A DNA stretch of 64,000 nt. Origin: Nitronereus sp964503895. GTDB lineage: Bacteria > Nitrospirota > Nitrospiria > Nitrospirales > UBA8639. The notes beneath the pieces are model-generated. The model had not been told where the DNA came from. It worked only from the letters and a program-made list of their open reading frames with translations, and made no database searches. A program made the position numbers and the translations under genes. Location of the stretch: contig CAZDCF010000001.1 of NCBI GenBank assembly GCA_964503895.1, positions 103,372 through 167,371 on the forward strand, read 5' to 3'. Below, one piece after another: positions 34,177 through 43,150 of this stretch (its first letter is position 1; every line of letters starts with the position of its first letter).

Positions 34177-34829
34177 GTGAAGCAATGGTTGTCACAGAAC
34201 GTTGTTCCCTCTATTGGGTATTGGCTTATTCGTGTATTAGGGCGGACCATGCGTTGGTCTGTTTATGGTTCGGCCCGAATTGATCAACTCTATGGCGAGA
34301 AGAAACCCATGATCATTGCTTTTTGGCATGACCAACAGCTCATGATGCCTTTAGCGTATAGGGGAAGTAGTGTGCATATTTTGATCAGTCAGCATCGGGA
34401 TGGAGAGTTAATTCGCCGAATCGTGAAAGGCTTTGGATTTGGTACTGTTCGAGGTTCGACTACCCGAGGAGGAAGCACAGCTTTGCGACAATTAATCCGA
34501 TTGGGACGGGCAGGGGAGGATTTGGTTGTGACTCCCGATGGTCCTAAGGGTCCACGTCATATTGTTCAAAAAGGTGTTATCTATCTTGCTCAGGTCACGG
34601 GTTTACCTGTTGTCCCTCTGTCCTTTGCTTGCTCAAAAAAAAAGTCTTCTCGAGTTGGGATCAATTCATTCTGCCATTTCCCTTTTCTCAAGGATGCTTC
34701 GTGTGGGGCAAGCCTCTTTGGGTTGAGCGAAAGACTGACGTTCTAGATTTTGAACAACAACGCCAAGAGCTCGAGGCTCGGCTCTATGCCGCGCTTGTAG
34801 AAGCTACTGAGGCCGTTTCTCAGAAATAA
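34177..34829 (+). CDS. DUF374 lysophospholipid acyltransferase-like protein, split by a -1 frameshift at an A9 run
   Basis: DUF374 proteins belong to the LPLAT acyltransferase superfamily and often lie among lipid A/Kdo genes, where they may add a secondary acyl chain. The first frame (GTG 34177, 149 codons to the shift) contains IIAFWHDQQLMMP and VVTPDGPKGPRH. It then runs into a non-family tail and stops at 34746. The correct C-terminal part, VFSSWDQFILPFPFS and VWGKPLWV, continues in the -1 frame to 34829. The switch falls in AAAAAAAAA at 34635-34643, which contains A_AAA_AAG in the zero frame, the classic -1 slippery heptamer. Joined, the protein is 217 aa, a normal length. It may be a sequencing error, a mutation or programmed frameshifting. 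Confidence 0.78.
34635..34644 (+). promoter_or_regulatory. Slippery A9-G site for -1 frameshifting or transcript slippage
   Basis: Nine A residues followed by G. In the reading frame of the acyltransferase gene the codons are TCA AAA AAA AAG, so the heptamer A AAA AAG sits in the phase used by dnaX and IS-type frameshift sites. No clear internal ribosome site upstream or strong hairpin downstream is visible by eye. RNA polymerase slippage on A9 would give the same protein. Confidence 0.5.
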
Positions 34830-34930
34830 AAGAGACAGATAGCTCCTTCCTGCTGTAGAATACCTCCCCTGCGTGGTTTTGTCATTGTGGCCAATCTTTG
34901 AAACTGTTTTTGTACGAGGTCGCGTTTAAT

Positions 34931-36229
34931 ATGTGGTATTTCCTCTATAACATAGCTTTGGTTGTCGGCGCTCCGCTAATTGTGGTGGCTCTCTTTCTCA
35001 AAAAGCGCTGCAGAAGAGGTTTTGCCCAAAGAGTAGGTTTGACTTTGCCCCAGGTTAGTGATCCGCAAGGCGAAGTCTTGTGGGTTCATGCGGTGTCCAT
35101 GGGTGAAGTCCTTGCAATAGTTCCTTTTGTCTCCGCGATCCATAAAACCTATCCGGCATTGAAGATCATTATTTCTACCGTAACTGAAACCGGGAGGGAA
35201 ACTGTTGAAAATCGTTTAATGGGAATTGCCCAGCACTGTTATCTTCCTCTGGATTGGTCTTGGACTGTCCGACGCTTCATCAGACATGTTCGCCCAAAAT
35301 CCTTTATCGTGATAGAGGCGGAATTGTGGCCTAATCTTCTTAAGGAACTTCACGCGAAAGGGGTATCGGCTGCTTTGGTAAATGGACGCTTGTCTACGCG
35401 ATCGTTTCATCGGTATCTTCGTATCAGGTCGTTTGTGAAGGAAGTGCTAAGTTGCTTCAATCTTTGTTTGGTCCAGTCTGATCGAGATGCGCAACGTATG
35501 ATTGAATTGGGCGCCGATCCAGAAATTGTCCATCGAACTGGCAATATGAAATTCGATACTGAACTTGCAGGATTAGACGGACGGTCGAAACCTGTGACTT
35601 TTCAATTTTTAGGATTGCATCCCTATGAAATGTTAGTCGTGGCTGGTAGTACGCACCCTAAGGAAGAAGGTGTTTTGCTGGCAAGCTACAAGGAAATTTT
35701 GAGCATTCACAGCAACGTTGTTCTTTTGATGGCTCCTCGGCATATTGAACGCAGTGACGAGGTTGTTGAAACCATAGAATCCTTTGGGTTTGAAGCCGTC
35801 CGGCGCAGTATGATTGAGGAGAATGTAAAGCGATCTATACCCAAAAATGGGAAGGCAAGGGTCATCGTGCTTGATACTCGAGGTGAACTTGCAAGTGTGT
35901 ATGCTTTGGCCCAAGTGACATTTGTGGGCGGCACACTTGTACCAGTGGGTGGGCATAACCTTCTTGAACCAGCCTCGTGGGGGAAGCCAGTGCTATTTGG
36001 TCCTTTTACCGATCATTGTCAAGAGATTGCGAATCTTCTTTTAGAAAGCAAAGGTGGAGAAAAAGTTCGTGATGCGAGCGAGATGGCTTCGCTTATTGTG
36101 AGCATCCTAAATGATCAGGATCTGGCTTGTCGCATGGGCCGATCTGCTCGTCAGGTCGTTCTCGAAAATCAGGGAGTAGTGAAACGAAATGTGGAATTCC
36201 TACAGCTATTGCTCCAGTCTCCATCATAG
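34931..36229 (+). CDS. waaA: Kdo transferase WaaA (KdtA)
   Basis: Adds Kdo from CMP-Kdo to lipid A (GT30 family) at the cytoplasmic face of the inner membrane. An N-terminal membrane anchor (NIALVVGAPLIVVALFL) precedes a basic patch, then LWVHAVSMGEVLA with the likely catalytic Glu, FIVIEAELWPNLL, and the C-terminal nucleotide-binding region TFVGGTLVPVGGHNLLEPA. The ATG at 34931 is preferred over a TTG at 34898: GAGGT lies 10 nt upstream and the protein then begins with MWYFLYN, typical of the family, at 432 aa. Whether it adds one or more Kdo residues cannot be read from sequence. Confidence 0.95.
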   Translation: MWYFLYNIALVVGAPLIVVALFLKKRCRRGFAQRVGLTLPQVSDPQGEVLWVHAVSMGEVLAIVPFVSAIHKTYPALKIIISTVTETGRETVENRLMGIAQHCYLPLDWSWTVRRFIRHVRPKSFIVIEAELWPNLLKELHAKGVSAALVNGRLSTRSFHRYLRIRSFVKEVLSCFNLCLVQSDRDAQRMIELGADPEIVHRTGNMKFDTELAGLDGRSKPVTFQFLGLHPYEMLVVAGSTHPKEEGVLLASYKEILSIHSNVVLLMAPRHIERSDEVVETIESFGFEAVRRSMIEENVKRSIPKNGKARVIVLDTRGELASVYALAQVTFVGGTLVPVGGHNLLEPASWGKPVLFGPFTDHCQEIANLLLESKGGEKVRDASEMASLIVSILNDQDLACRMGRSARQVVLENQGVVKRNVEFLQLLLQSPS

Positions 36230-36259
36230 GGTGCAGTTTGTCTTTCAAGAGGCTTCTTG

Positions 36260-37282
36260 GTGTTTGCAAAGTTGCTGACTCTTCCTTACAAGGTTGCCGT
36301 GTGTTCAAGGCTTTGGCTTTATGAGCATGGCTGGATATCCTCTAAACGATTGCCGTGTTCTGTTGTGAGCGTGGGAAATCTAACGGCAGGCGGAACAGGC
36401 AAAACGCCTGTGACTATGTGGGTTGCACAATATTTAGCTGGGCAGGGAAAGCAGGTTGCCATATTGAGTCGTGGCTACAAGCGGAAATCTCGAGAATCGT
36501 TTCTGTTAGTCTCCAATGGAAACGACATTTTGGCAGGACCTGCTGATGCTGGAGATGAACCATTCCTCATGGCAGCTAATTGTCCGGGTATCATTGTTGC
36601 TGTAGGTGCAGATCGCTATCAGTTAGGGCTTTGGGTATTAGAACATCATAAGGTTGATTGTGTGGTGCTGGATGACGGATTTCAGCATCTTGGTCTCGAG
36701 CGGGATCTTAATTTATTACTCATTGATGTTACGGACTCTGCTGGATTGCAGGGATTACTACCGTTTGGTCGTTTACGTGAGCCTTTATCTGGGGCTCAGC
36801 GTGCCACGGGGATTATATATACTCGTGTTGGGAATGTAGAAAATCTGGAACCTATACGACAAATGGTAACATCAGTTGTCGGTGGTCTAGTTCCATCGAT
36901 CGCTACTCAGTTTGAGGCTCAGACTCTTGTCTGTGAAAATGGCAATTCTCGAGAGCACCTGGGCTGTCTGCAAGGGATCTCTGTGTTAATCTTTTGTGGA
37001 ATAGGGAATCCCTCATCTTTTCGTGTTTTGGTAGAAGGCCTGGGCGCCCGGGTCGTTGACGAAATAGTATTTTCGGACCACATGACCTATACCGCCGAGA
37101 CAATTCGGCATATTCAGAAACGGATGGAAAAGGCTAAGGCTCAAATATGTGTCACTACTGAAAAAGATTTAGTTAAGGTTAAACAATTGTGGACCAACCT
37201 TGAGTCAGTTTGTGCACTCTCCTTGGGCATTAGGTTTTTAGAGGGCCAGGATAAGTTGGAAAAACAGTTAGCGAGAGTCTAA
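36260..37282 (+). CDS. lpxK: Tetraacyldisaccharide 4'-kinase LpxK
   Basis: Phosphorylates the 4' position of the lipid A disaccharide. The P-loop lies in SVGNLTAGGTGKTP, followed by the family segments VAILSRGYKR, DEPFLMA and CVVLDDGFQHLGLERDLNLLLID, where the Asp-rich DDGFQH contributes to catalysis. LRE in GRLREPLSGA and the C-terminal FSDHMTY are also typical. The GTG at 36260 is preferred, with AAGAGG 7 nt upstream, over an adjacent TTG. The gene follows waaA by 30 bp. Confidence 0.95.
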   Translation: MFAKLLTLPYKVAVCSRLWLYEHGWISSKRLPCSVVSVGNLTAGGTGKTPVTMWVAQYLAGQGKQVAILSRGYKRKSRESFLLVSNGNDILAGPADAGDEPFLMAANCPGIIVAVGADRYQLGLWVLEHHKVDCVVLDDGFQHLGLERDLNLLLIDVTDSAGLQGLLPFGRLREPLSGAQRATGIIYTRVGNVENLEPIRQMVTSVVGGLVPSIATQFEAQTLVCENGNSREHLGCLQGISVLIFCGIGNPSSFRVLVEGLGARVVDEIVFSDHMTYTAETIRHIQKRMEKAKAQICVTTEKDLVKVKQLWTNLESVCALSLGIRFLEGQDKLEKQLARV

Positions 37283-37310
37283 GGACCATTGAACCATATC
37301 CGTTCAGGGC

Positions 37311-38447
37311 ATGTTCCTTCTCAGGAAAACCGATTTTGTGTTTAAGCACTTAACCCCTGACAAGATTCGACGCATTCTCGTCTGCGCTCCTAATTGGATT
37401 GGGGATGCGGTGATGTGTATTCCAGCGCTGCAGGGCATCCGCCTAGCCTTTAGTTCAGCTGAGATTTTTCTTTTGGCACGTCCTTCTGTGGCAAATTTAT
37501 TAAAGGCTCATTCCTGCGTAGATCGAATCATAGAATATGAACATCAGGGTAAGCATTCTGGATTAGTTGGAAAATGGCGTCTTGGTCGAACCCTACAGTC
37601 GCTGTGTTGTGACTTGGGAGTTTTATTTCCGAATTCATTTGATGCGGCATTGATCGCGTTTTTGGCGCGAATACCCCGAAGGTTCGGTTATGCGACGGAT
37701 GCCAGATCTTTATTGTTAACTGATGCAGTAGCACTTCCACTTCAAGCTAGGCAGATGCATCAAGTCAAGTATTATGAGGGATTTATCCGAGCAATTTGTC
37801 CGACCTATTCTTCGACTCCGCCAGTATTGAGTGTTTCAATAGAAGATGAGGCGCGGGCTAATAAATTGTTAGCTGGTCATGCTGTACCCGAAGATGGTGT
37901 TCTTCTTGGTCTTAACCCAGGGTCTGTGTACGGAGGGGCAAAACGATGGTTGCCTGAACGATTTGCTGAAGCCGCGGATCACATCGTTCAAAATATGGTC
38001 ACTCGTGGATTGCATGTTGATCGTGTGTGGTGTGCCATTGTTGGTGCGCCTGGTGAGGAAGTATTGGGGCAACGTATTGCAGGTCTTATGCAAACGAAGC
38101 CAGTGGTTTTGTCGGGAAAAACTTCCCTAGGAGTATTAAAAGCTGTGATTCAACGGTGTCGATTATTTCTGACGAATGATACTGGCCCCATGCATATAGC
38201 GAGTGCTTTAGGCGTTCCGGTGGTTGCGGTTTTTGGACCAACGAATCATACAGCTACTTCTCCTTATGGTGAAGACCATATTTTAGTGAGAACGCCGGTA
38301 GATTGTTCACCCTGCATGCTACGTGAATGTCCAATTGATCACAGATGTATGACTGGAGTGACCGTTGAGCAAGTTGTTCGTGCCGCGGAACAGGTTCTTG
38401 CTGGGAAGGGGCCTTCTTCATTCGGAAAGACATGGTTTAATCCCTGA
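37311..38447 (+). CDS. waaF: ADP-heptose:LPS heptosyltransferase II WaaF
   Basis: A GT9 family enzyme that adds the second L-glycero-D-manno-heptose to the inner core. Signatures are ILVCAPNWIGDAVMCIPAL, LFPNSFDAALIAFLARIPRRFGY, LNPGSVYGGAKRWLPERFA and the nucleotide-binding FLTNDTGPMHIASALG. The cysteines in the C-terminal region CSPCMLRECPIDHRCM follow the WaaF pattern. Length 378 aa fits. Its stop overlaps the gmhB start by 1 bp (TGATG). Confidence 0.93.
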   Translation: MFLLRKTDFVFKHLTPDKIRRILVCAPNWIGDAVMCIPALQGIRLAFSSAEIFLLARPSVANLLKAHSCVDRIIEYEHQGKHSGLVGKWRLGRTLQSLCCDLGVLFPNSFDAALIAFLARIPRRFGYATDARSLLLTDAVALPLQARQMHQVKYYEGFIRAICPTYSSTPPVLSVSIEDEARANKLLAGHAVPEDGVLLGLNPGSVYGGAKRWLPERFAEAADHIVQNMVTRGLHVDRVWCAIVGAPGEEVLGQRIAGLMQTKPVVLSGKTSLGVLKAVIQRCRLFLTNDTGPMHIASALGVPVVAVFGPTNHTATSPYGEDHILVRTPVDCSPCMLRECPIDHRCMTGVTVEQVVRAAEQVLAGKGPSSFGKTWFNP

Positions 38448-39016
38448 TGTCCAAAAAACGACCTCGGGCCACGGTGTTTTTAGATCGTGATGGTACCTTG
38501 AATCACGATATGAATTATATCAAGACGCCCGAAGAGTTCGTATTATTCCCAGATGCCTTGGCTGCCGTAAAGCAGTGTAATGGAGCTGGTCTTCGAGTAT
38601 TGGTGGTCACGAATCAATCAGGCTTGGCACGTGGGTATTTTTCGCAAAAGGATTTGGACGCGATTCATCGATCCCTACGTGAACAGCTTGAAGCTGGTGG
38701 CGCGTGGATTGATGATATCTTGGTGTGCCCGCATCATCCAGATGATGAGTGTTGGTGTCGGAAGCCCAATCCTGGCCTGATCGATCAGGCTACCACCCGA
38801 TATCCTATTGATCTGAAAAAGAGTTATATGGTTGGAGATAAGTACATTGACCTGGAATTAGCAGTGAAGGCAAAAATCAAGGGGGTTTTGGTAAAAACTG
38901 GTCCATTGAGCCAGGAAGCTCATTCTCAAAGCATGGAAAATAATCTTCCAGTTTCATACGTTGCTAAGAATTTGCAAGATGCGGTGACTTGGATTCTAGA
39001 GGATATTTATTGTTAA
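38447..39016 (+). CDS. gmhB: D-glycero-D-manno-heptose 1,7-bisphosphate 7-phosphatase GmhB
   Basis: HAD-superfamily phosphatase of heptose nucleotide synthesis. Nucleophile D13 and acid/base D15 are in FLDRDGTLN. The zinc loop CPHHPDDECWCRKPNPG (C-x-H-x5-C-x-C) is diagnostic of GmhB and related HisB-N enzymes. VGDKYIDLELA is motif IV. Length 189 aa is normal. It lies between waaF and waaC, so it most likely serves the ADP-L,D-heptose (beta) branch used for the LPS core. A second GmhB-like gene at 58095 may serve another anomer. Confidence 0.93.
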   Translation: MSKKRPRATVFLDRDGTLNHDMNYIKTPEEFVLFPDALAAVKQCNGAGLRVLVVTNQSGLARGYFSQKDLDAIHRSLREQLEAGGAWIDDILVCPHHPDDECWCRKPNPGLIDQATTRYPIDLKKSYMVGDKYIDLELAVKAKIKGVLVKTGPLSQEAHSQSMENNLPVSYVAKNLQDAVTWILEDIYC

Positions 39017-39083
39017 AAGTTGCGTTGTGTATTAAGCCAATGACTGTCAATCCGACTTCTCATCCTATTATTGGTACGATTTT

Positions 39084-40142
39084 GTGTTTAATGTTGAGCC
39101 GAATCGAATCCTGATCATTAAGCCCAGTTCATTGGGCGATATCATTCATGCCTTGCCGACTCTTGCGGTTTTAAGGTCTAGGTTTCCTAACGCATGGATT
39201 ACGTGGTTAGTTAAAAATGAATGGGCTGAAATTCTTGATGGAAATCCGAATTTAAATGAAGTGTTGCCAGTTAACTTTGATATCATGCAGTGGCCGAGTC
39301 TTATTCGTACCATAAGGAGAAAAAGTTTTGATCTGGTAATTGATTTACAAGGTTTATTTCGCTCAGCCTTTCTTGCCAAATTCTCTGGTGCGCCTATAGT
39401 CGTCGGATTTGCCGATGGGCGGGAAGGGAGCCCCTGGTTTTATTCTCACCAGGTGCCATTGCCTATTCCCAAAGGAAAATCGTGGCGATTATGGGATATG
39501 CATGCTGTAGACCGAAATTTATTCGTAGCTAAATTTTTAGGCGCGAGTTGGGCTGTTCCCCAATTTTGGTTGCCGAATCATGATCATGACCAAAAAATCG
39601 TATGTGAATGGCTACATGCATCTGGCGTAAAAGAGTCAGATCGACTTGTGGCCATGGCTCCAATGACTAGACAAGCCATAAAAAATTGGCCAGTGGAACG
39701 ATTTATTCAGGTTGCGCAATCCCTAGTAAAATTTGACCAGGTTAAGGTGCTTCTCATAGGAACAAAAGATATGGAAGTAAGTAGATTATTCGAGCGGGTA
39801 TTGGGCGTTCGGTTAGTCAATTTTATGGGAAAGACTCGGGTTCGCCAGTTGAGCGCGGTTTTTGATAGAGTGAGCCTTTTAATTGCCAATGATTCAGCGC
39901 CTCTGCATATTGCTGCGGTAAGGGGAACGCCAATTGTTACAATATTTGGTCCCACAAATCCGAAAGCCACGGGTCCTTATGGGTTCCAGGACAGTCCGCA
40001 TCTCTTGACATACTCTTTGCCATGCCGGCCTTGCGGGGAACGAGTCTGTCAAAATGCAAAACCACTGGAATGTTTGACTTCGATTTCAGTACAAAATGTT
40101 GCAAAGCAAGCTGAAGATATTCTTTTAGGACGCGATGCGTAA
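39084..40142 (+). CDS. waaC: LPS heptosyltransferase I WaaC
   Basis: GT9 enzyme transferring the first heptose to Kdo. Segments seen are ILIIKPSSLGDIIHALPTLAVLR, FDLVIDLQGLFRSAFLAKFSGAPIVVGF and LIANDSAPLHIAAVRGTPIVTIFGPTNP. The FDLVIDLQGLFRS pattern favours WaaC over WaaF. The start is a GTG at 39084 and the length is 352 aa. A nearby GT2 gene follows after 22 bp. Confidence 0.9.
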   Translation: MFNVEPNRILIIKPSSLGDIIHALPTLAVLRSRFPNAWITWLVKNEWAEILDGNPNLNEVLPVNFDIMQWPSLIRTIRRKSFDLVIDLQGLFRSAFLAKFSGAPIVVGFADGREGSPWFYSHQVPLPIPKGKSWRLWDMHAVDRNLFVAKFLGASWAVPQFWLPNHDHDQKIVCEWLHASGVKESDRLVAMAPMTRQAIKNWPVERFIQVAQSLVKFDQVKVLLIGTKDMEVSRLFERVLGVRLVNFMGKTRVRQLSAVFDRVSLLIANDSAPLHIAAVRGTPIVTIFGPTNPKATGPYGFQDSPHLLTYSLPCRPCGERVCQNAKPLECLTSISVQNVAKQAEDILLGRDA

Positions 40143-40164
40143 ATGAGCGATTGATTGATCTTTG

Positions 40165-40959
40165 ATGAATGTATCTTCGAACAAAATCTCGGCCGTGGTC
40201 ATTGCTTACAATGATGAATCTAACATGCGATCTTGTTTGGAAAGTTTGTCATGGGCTGATGAGTTGATTGTAGTTGATTCCCACAGTACTGACGCGACTG
40301 CGCAGATCAGCCTGGAATATACTGATCAGGTTTATCAACACGATTTCGTTGGGTTTGGAAAGTTGCGGAATAATGCTGTCGCTCATGCGACCCATAACTG
40401 GATTTTTAGTTTGGATACAGATGAACGCGTGACTCCTGAGCTTCGTGATGAAATTCGACGGACACTCGATCAGGGCCAGCAAGCGGATGCGTACTTTGTG
40501 CCAAGGCGAAATTATTTCATGGGGCGTTGGATTCGGCGATGTGGATGGTATCCCGATTACCGGCAACCGCAATTGTTTGACAAGCATCGCATGCGCTACA
40601 GAGAAGAACTGGTGCATGAAACCTATGAACTCAATGGAACCATTGGGTATTTGCAGGAACATGTGATACAGATCCCGTTTCGGAATATTGACCAATACCT
40701 GATGAAAATGGATCGCTACTCATCGTTGAGGGCCGAGGATATGGTTAAGCGAAATCGAAATTTTCATTGGCACCAACTCATTACGCATCCTACGTTCACT
40801 TTTTTTAAAATGTACATTCTTCGGCAAGGGTTTCGTGATAGAAAGCCGGGATTAATCCTTTCAGGTTTATATGCTTACTATACGTTTGTGAAATATGCGA
40901 AGTTGTGGGAGATTGTAAGGAATTCCTCAGGTGCAGAAGAGCAAGGAATGAAAAATTAA
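40165..40959 (+). CDS. GT2 family glycosyltransferase (WaaE/KdtX-like)
   Basis: An inverting GT-A enzyme. The N terminus shows AVVIAYNDESNMRSCLESL and VVDSHSTDATAQ, and the metal-binding DxD-like triplet is DTDER (about residue 88). PRRNYFMGRWIRRCGWYPDYRQPQLF is the conserved acceptor region of WaaE-like inner core glucosyltransferases. The ATG at 40165 is preferred over the TTG directly upstream. It closely resembles the gene at 44915, including the C-terminal YTFVKYAKLWE, so the two are paralogues. The likely role is adding a hexose to the heptose inner core. Confidence 0.85.
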   Translation: MNVSSNKISAVVIAYNDESNMRSCLESLSWADELIVVDSHSTDATAQISLEYTDQVYQHDFVGFGKLRNNAVAHATHNWIFSLDTDERVTPELRDEIRRTLDQGQQADAYFVPRRNYFMGRWIRRCGWYPDYRQPQLFDKHRMRYREELVHETYELNGTIGYLQEHVIQIPFRNIDQYLMKMDRYSSLRAEDMVKRNRNFHWHQLITHPTFTFFKMYILRQGFRDRKPGLILSGLYAYYTFVKYAKLWEIVRNSSGAEEQGMKN

Positions 40960-41052
40960 ACCGCTGATATTGGGCAATCTCATGGTCATTAGGCCAGAGA
41001 GCATTTGGAGAATGTGTGGTCTTCAAGTTGATGACGGTGTGGGCTTCATGAG

Positions 41053-42189
41053 GTGAGACGGTTACGCGTTCTGCATACAGAGTCATCAATGGAACTTGGC
41101 GGCCAGGAATACGCTACTCTGGCTTTAGTTGAGGGGCTTCGAGACCGTGGTCATGTCGTCACTTTGGTTGTTCGGGCGGGAAGCCTATTACAGGCGATTG
41201 CCAATGAGCGAGGGGTTCCATGCCACACAATTACAATGAGCAAGTCTTTCTATCCATGGGCAGTTTTACAGCTATGTACAATCATTCGTGAAAAACAGGT
41301 TGACGTTATTCATACACATGGGTCGCCAGATAATTGGATCGGAGCGCTTGCTGCATGGTTTTCTCGGTCAAAGCCCATCGTTGTGTTAGCGAGACACAAA
41401 TCGACTCCCATTGCTAAACATGCTATTAATTGGGTGCTGTATCATCAGTTAGTCGACAGGATTGTCTTAACTGGAGGAGAATCGTTGAGACGTCGGTTGG
41501 TTGCTGACCATGGATTTCCCGAACACCATGTTGTGGCTATTCCAACTGGTGCGGACGTAGAACGTTTTTCGCCTAGTACAGAAAGAATTTCATTTAGAGA
41601 GGAATTGGGAGTAGGCCTTAATGACTGCCTGATTGGAAGCGTTTGTTTTCTGCGCAGCTACAAAGGGCTAGATTATTTTATTGAGGCTGCTGCGATTATC
41701 GTCAAGCAATCTTCATTGTGTAGGTTTGTGGTTGTTGGCGATGGGCCAGAAAGAGAGCGAGTTGAGAAAAAGATAACCGAATTACAATTGTGTGACCGTT
41801 TTGTCTTAGTAGGCCATCGCGAAGATGTGCCGAATATTATGGCGGCCCTCGATATATTTGTGGTCTCATCAATTGCGGGGGAAACGTTGACTCAGACCAT
41901 TCCACAGGCGTTGGCTACGGAAACTCCAGTCGTCGCAACAAAAATCGGGAGTATCCCCGACATTATTCAGCATGGTGAGACGGGATTATTGGTTTCACCA
42001 TGCAATTCTCAAGAATTGGCTAGCCAAATTTATGCACTTGTTGAAAACCCGGCGATAGGCCGCACCATGGCTCAGAAAGGTCGAAAACGAGTGGAACAGT
42101 CTTTCAGTTCTCAAAGTACCGTAAGTAAAAATGAGGGCTTGTACTACCAACTTCTTCATGAAAAACCCATGGCTTGTTCTCATGAATAA
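41053..42189 (+). CDS. GT4 family glycosyltransferase
   Basis: A retaining GT-B enzyme. The N-terminal domain begins LRVLHTESSMELGGQE, with the GGQE loop typical of GT4. The donor site shows GDGPERERVE and the E-x7-E-like region SSIAGETLTQTIPQALATETPVVATK. Length 378 aa. Start GTG at 41053. It is part of the outer- or inner-core assembly island; the sugar and linkage cannot be predicted. Confidence 0.85.
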   Translation: MRRLRVLHTESSMELGGQEYATLALVEGLRDRGHVVTLVVRAGSLLQAIANERGVPCHTITMSKSFYPWAVLQLCTIIREKQVDVIHTHGSPDNWIGALAAWFSRSKPIVVLARHKSTPIAKHAINWVLYHQLVDRIVLTGGESLRRRLVADHGFPEHHVVAIPTGADVERFSPSTERISFREELGVGLNDCLIGSVCFLRSYKGLDYFIEAAAIIVKQSSLCRFVVVGDGPERERVEKKITELQLCDRFVLVGHREDVPNIMAALDIFVVSSIAGETLTQTIPQALATETPVVATKIGSIPDIIQHGETGLLVSPCNSQELASQIYALVENPAIGRTMAQKGRKRVEQSFSSQSTVSKNEGLYYQLLHEKPMACSHE

Positions 42190-42228
42190 GTATAGCCGAC
42201 TCACAAGTTATGGCAGGATTTTATCACA

Positions 42229-43068
42229 ATGAAAGTAAGTGGGTTTACCTTTATTCGTAATGCGATTCAGTATGATTTTCCGATTGTGGAAGCTGTAAAT
42301 TCCGTTTTGCCGATTGTCGATGAGTTTGTGGTTAACGTCGGACGGTCTGATGATGATACCCTCGGGTTGATCGAGTCAATAGGTTCAGAAAAGATTCGCA
42401 TTGTGGAGTCGGTATGGGATGATAGTCTTCGGAAAGATGGGCGAATTTTCGGAATTCAACAAGACGTAGCCTTGTCCCATTGTACAGGAGATTGGGCTTT
42501 GCTAGTTCAAGGAGATGAGGTTTTACATGAGGATGACTATCCGGCCATTCGGGAGGCGCTTGATATTCATCATGAGAATCAGGAAGTTCTTGGATTGGTC
42601 TTTCGCATGGTCCATTTTAAGGGGGACTATTGGAGTGTTGATCCCTGGATGTACCGAAAAGCAACCAGGATTGTTCGTAATCATTGCGGCATTCATTCGA
42701 CAACAGACTGTTGTGATTTTATGGCTCCTGGAACGTCGAGAATGCTCAAACGTGAAAAAAATTGTCGTTTAATCAAGGCTAGAATGTTTCACTATGGATG
42801 GGTTAAAGATTCAAAGGTTCTCCAGGACAAATTGCGTTTCCAATATAGTCGACATGACGGTGAGCGTTTATCCGAGGGAGAAATCAACCATTTAGCAGCT
42901 ATGCGGGCAGAATATCCGAACTATGATGTATTGAAAGATTATCGGGGTACTCATCCGCAGGTTATGCAGTCTCGTGTGCAGTCGAGTGTCCGGTTGCGTC
43001 CTAGGAGGAACAGGTGGCTCAATCAAAAATTTTATCAAGAAGTGTTTAAACATGGGTTTCGAGGATGA
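42229..43068 (+). CDS. GT2-like glycosyltransferase
   Basis: A 279-aa GT-A type protein. The N terminus VSGFTFIRNAIQYDFPIVEAV and VNVGRSDDDTLGL resemble GT2 enzymes, and the DxD-equivalent is QGDEVLHEDD at about residue 93. A central HFKGDYWSVDPWMYRKATRI looks like the acceptor region. The C-terminal 60 residues are basic (RLRPRRNRWL), suggesting membrane association. The substrate is unknown. The ATG at 42229 follows the preceding GT4 gene by 39 bp. Confidence 0.78.
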   Translation: MKVSGFTFIRNAIQYDFPIVEAVNSVLPIVDEFVVNVGRSDDDTLGLIESIGSEKIRIVESVWDDSLRKDGRIFGIQQDVALSHCTGDWALLVQGDEVLHEDDYPAIREALDIHHENQEVLGLVFRMVHFKGDYWSVDPWMYRKATRIVRNHCGIHSTTDCCDFMAPGTSRMLKREKNCRLIKARMFHYGWVKDSKVLQDKLRFQYSRHDGERLSEGEINHLAAMRAEYPNYDVLKDYRGTHPQVMQSRVQSSVRLRPRRNRWLNQKFYQEVFKHGFRG

Positions 43069-43150
43069 TGTGCTACCCAAATTACATTGTATCGGTGTAA
43101 TTTCTCAATAGTCTTCAACTCTATATTCTAAATTCCCACACAAAACATTC

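Noticed and set aside
34629..34829. Separate small gene starting at a TTG inside the DUF374 gene
   Set aside because: Its product continues the DUF374 family sequence exactly where the upstream frame loses it, so it is the shifted 3' part, not a new gene.
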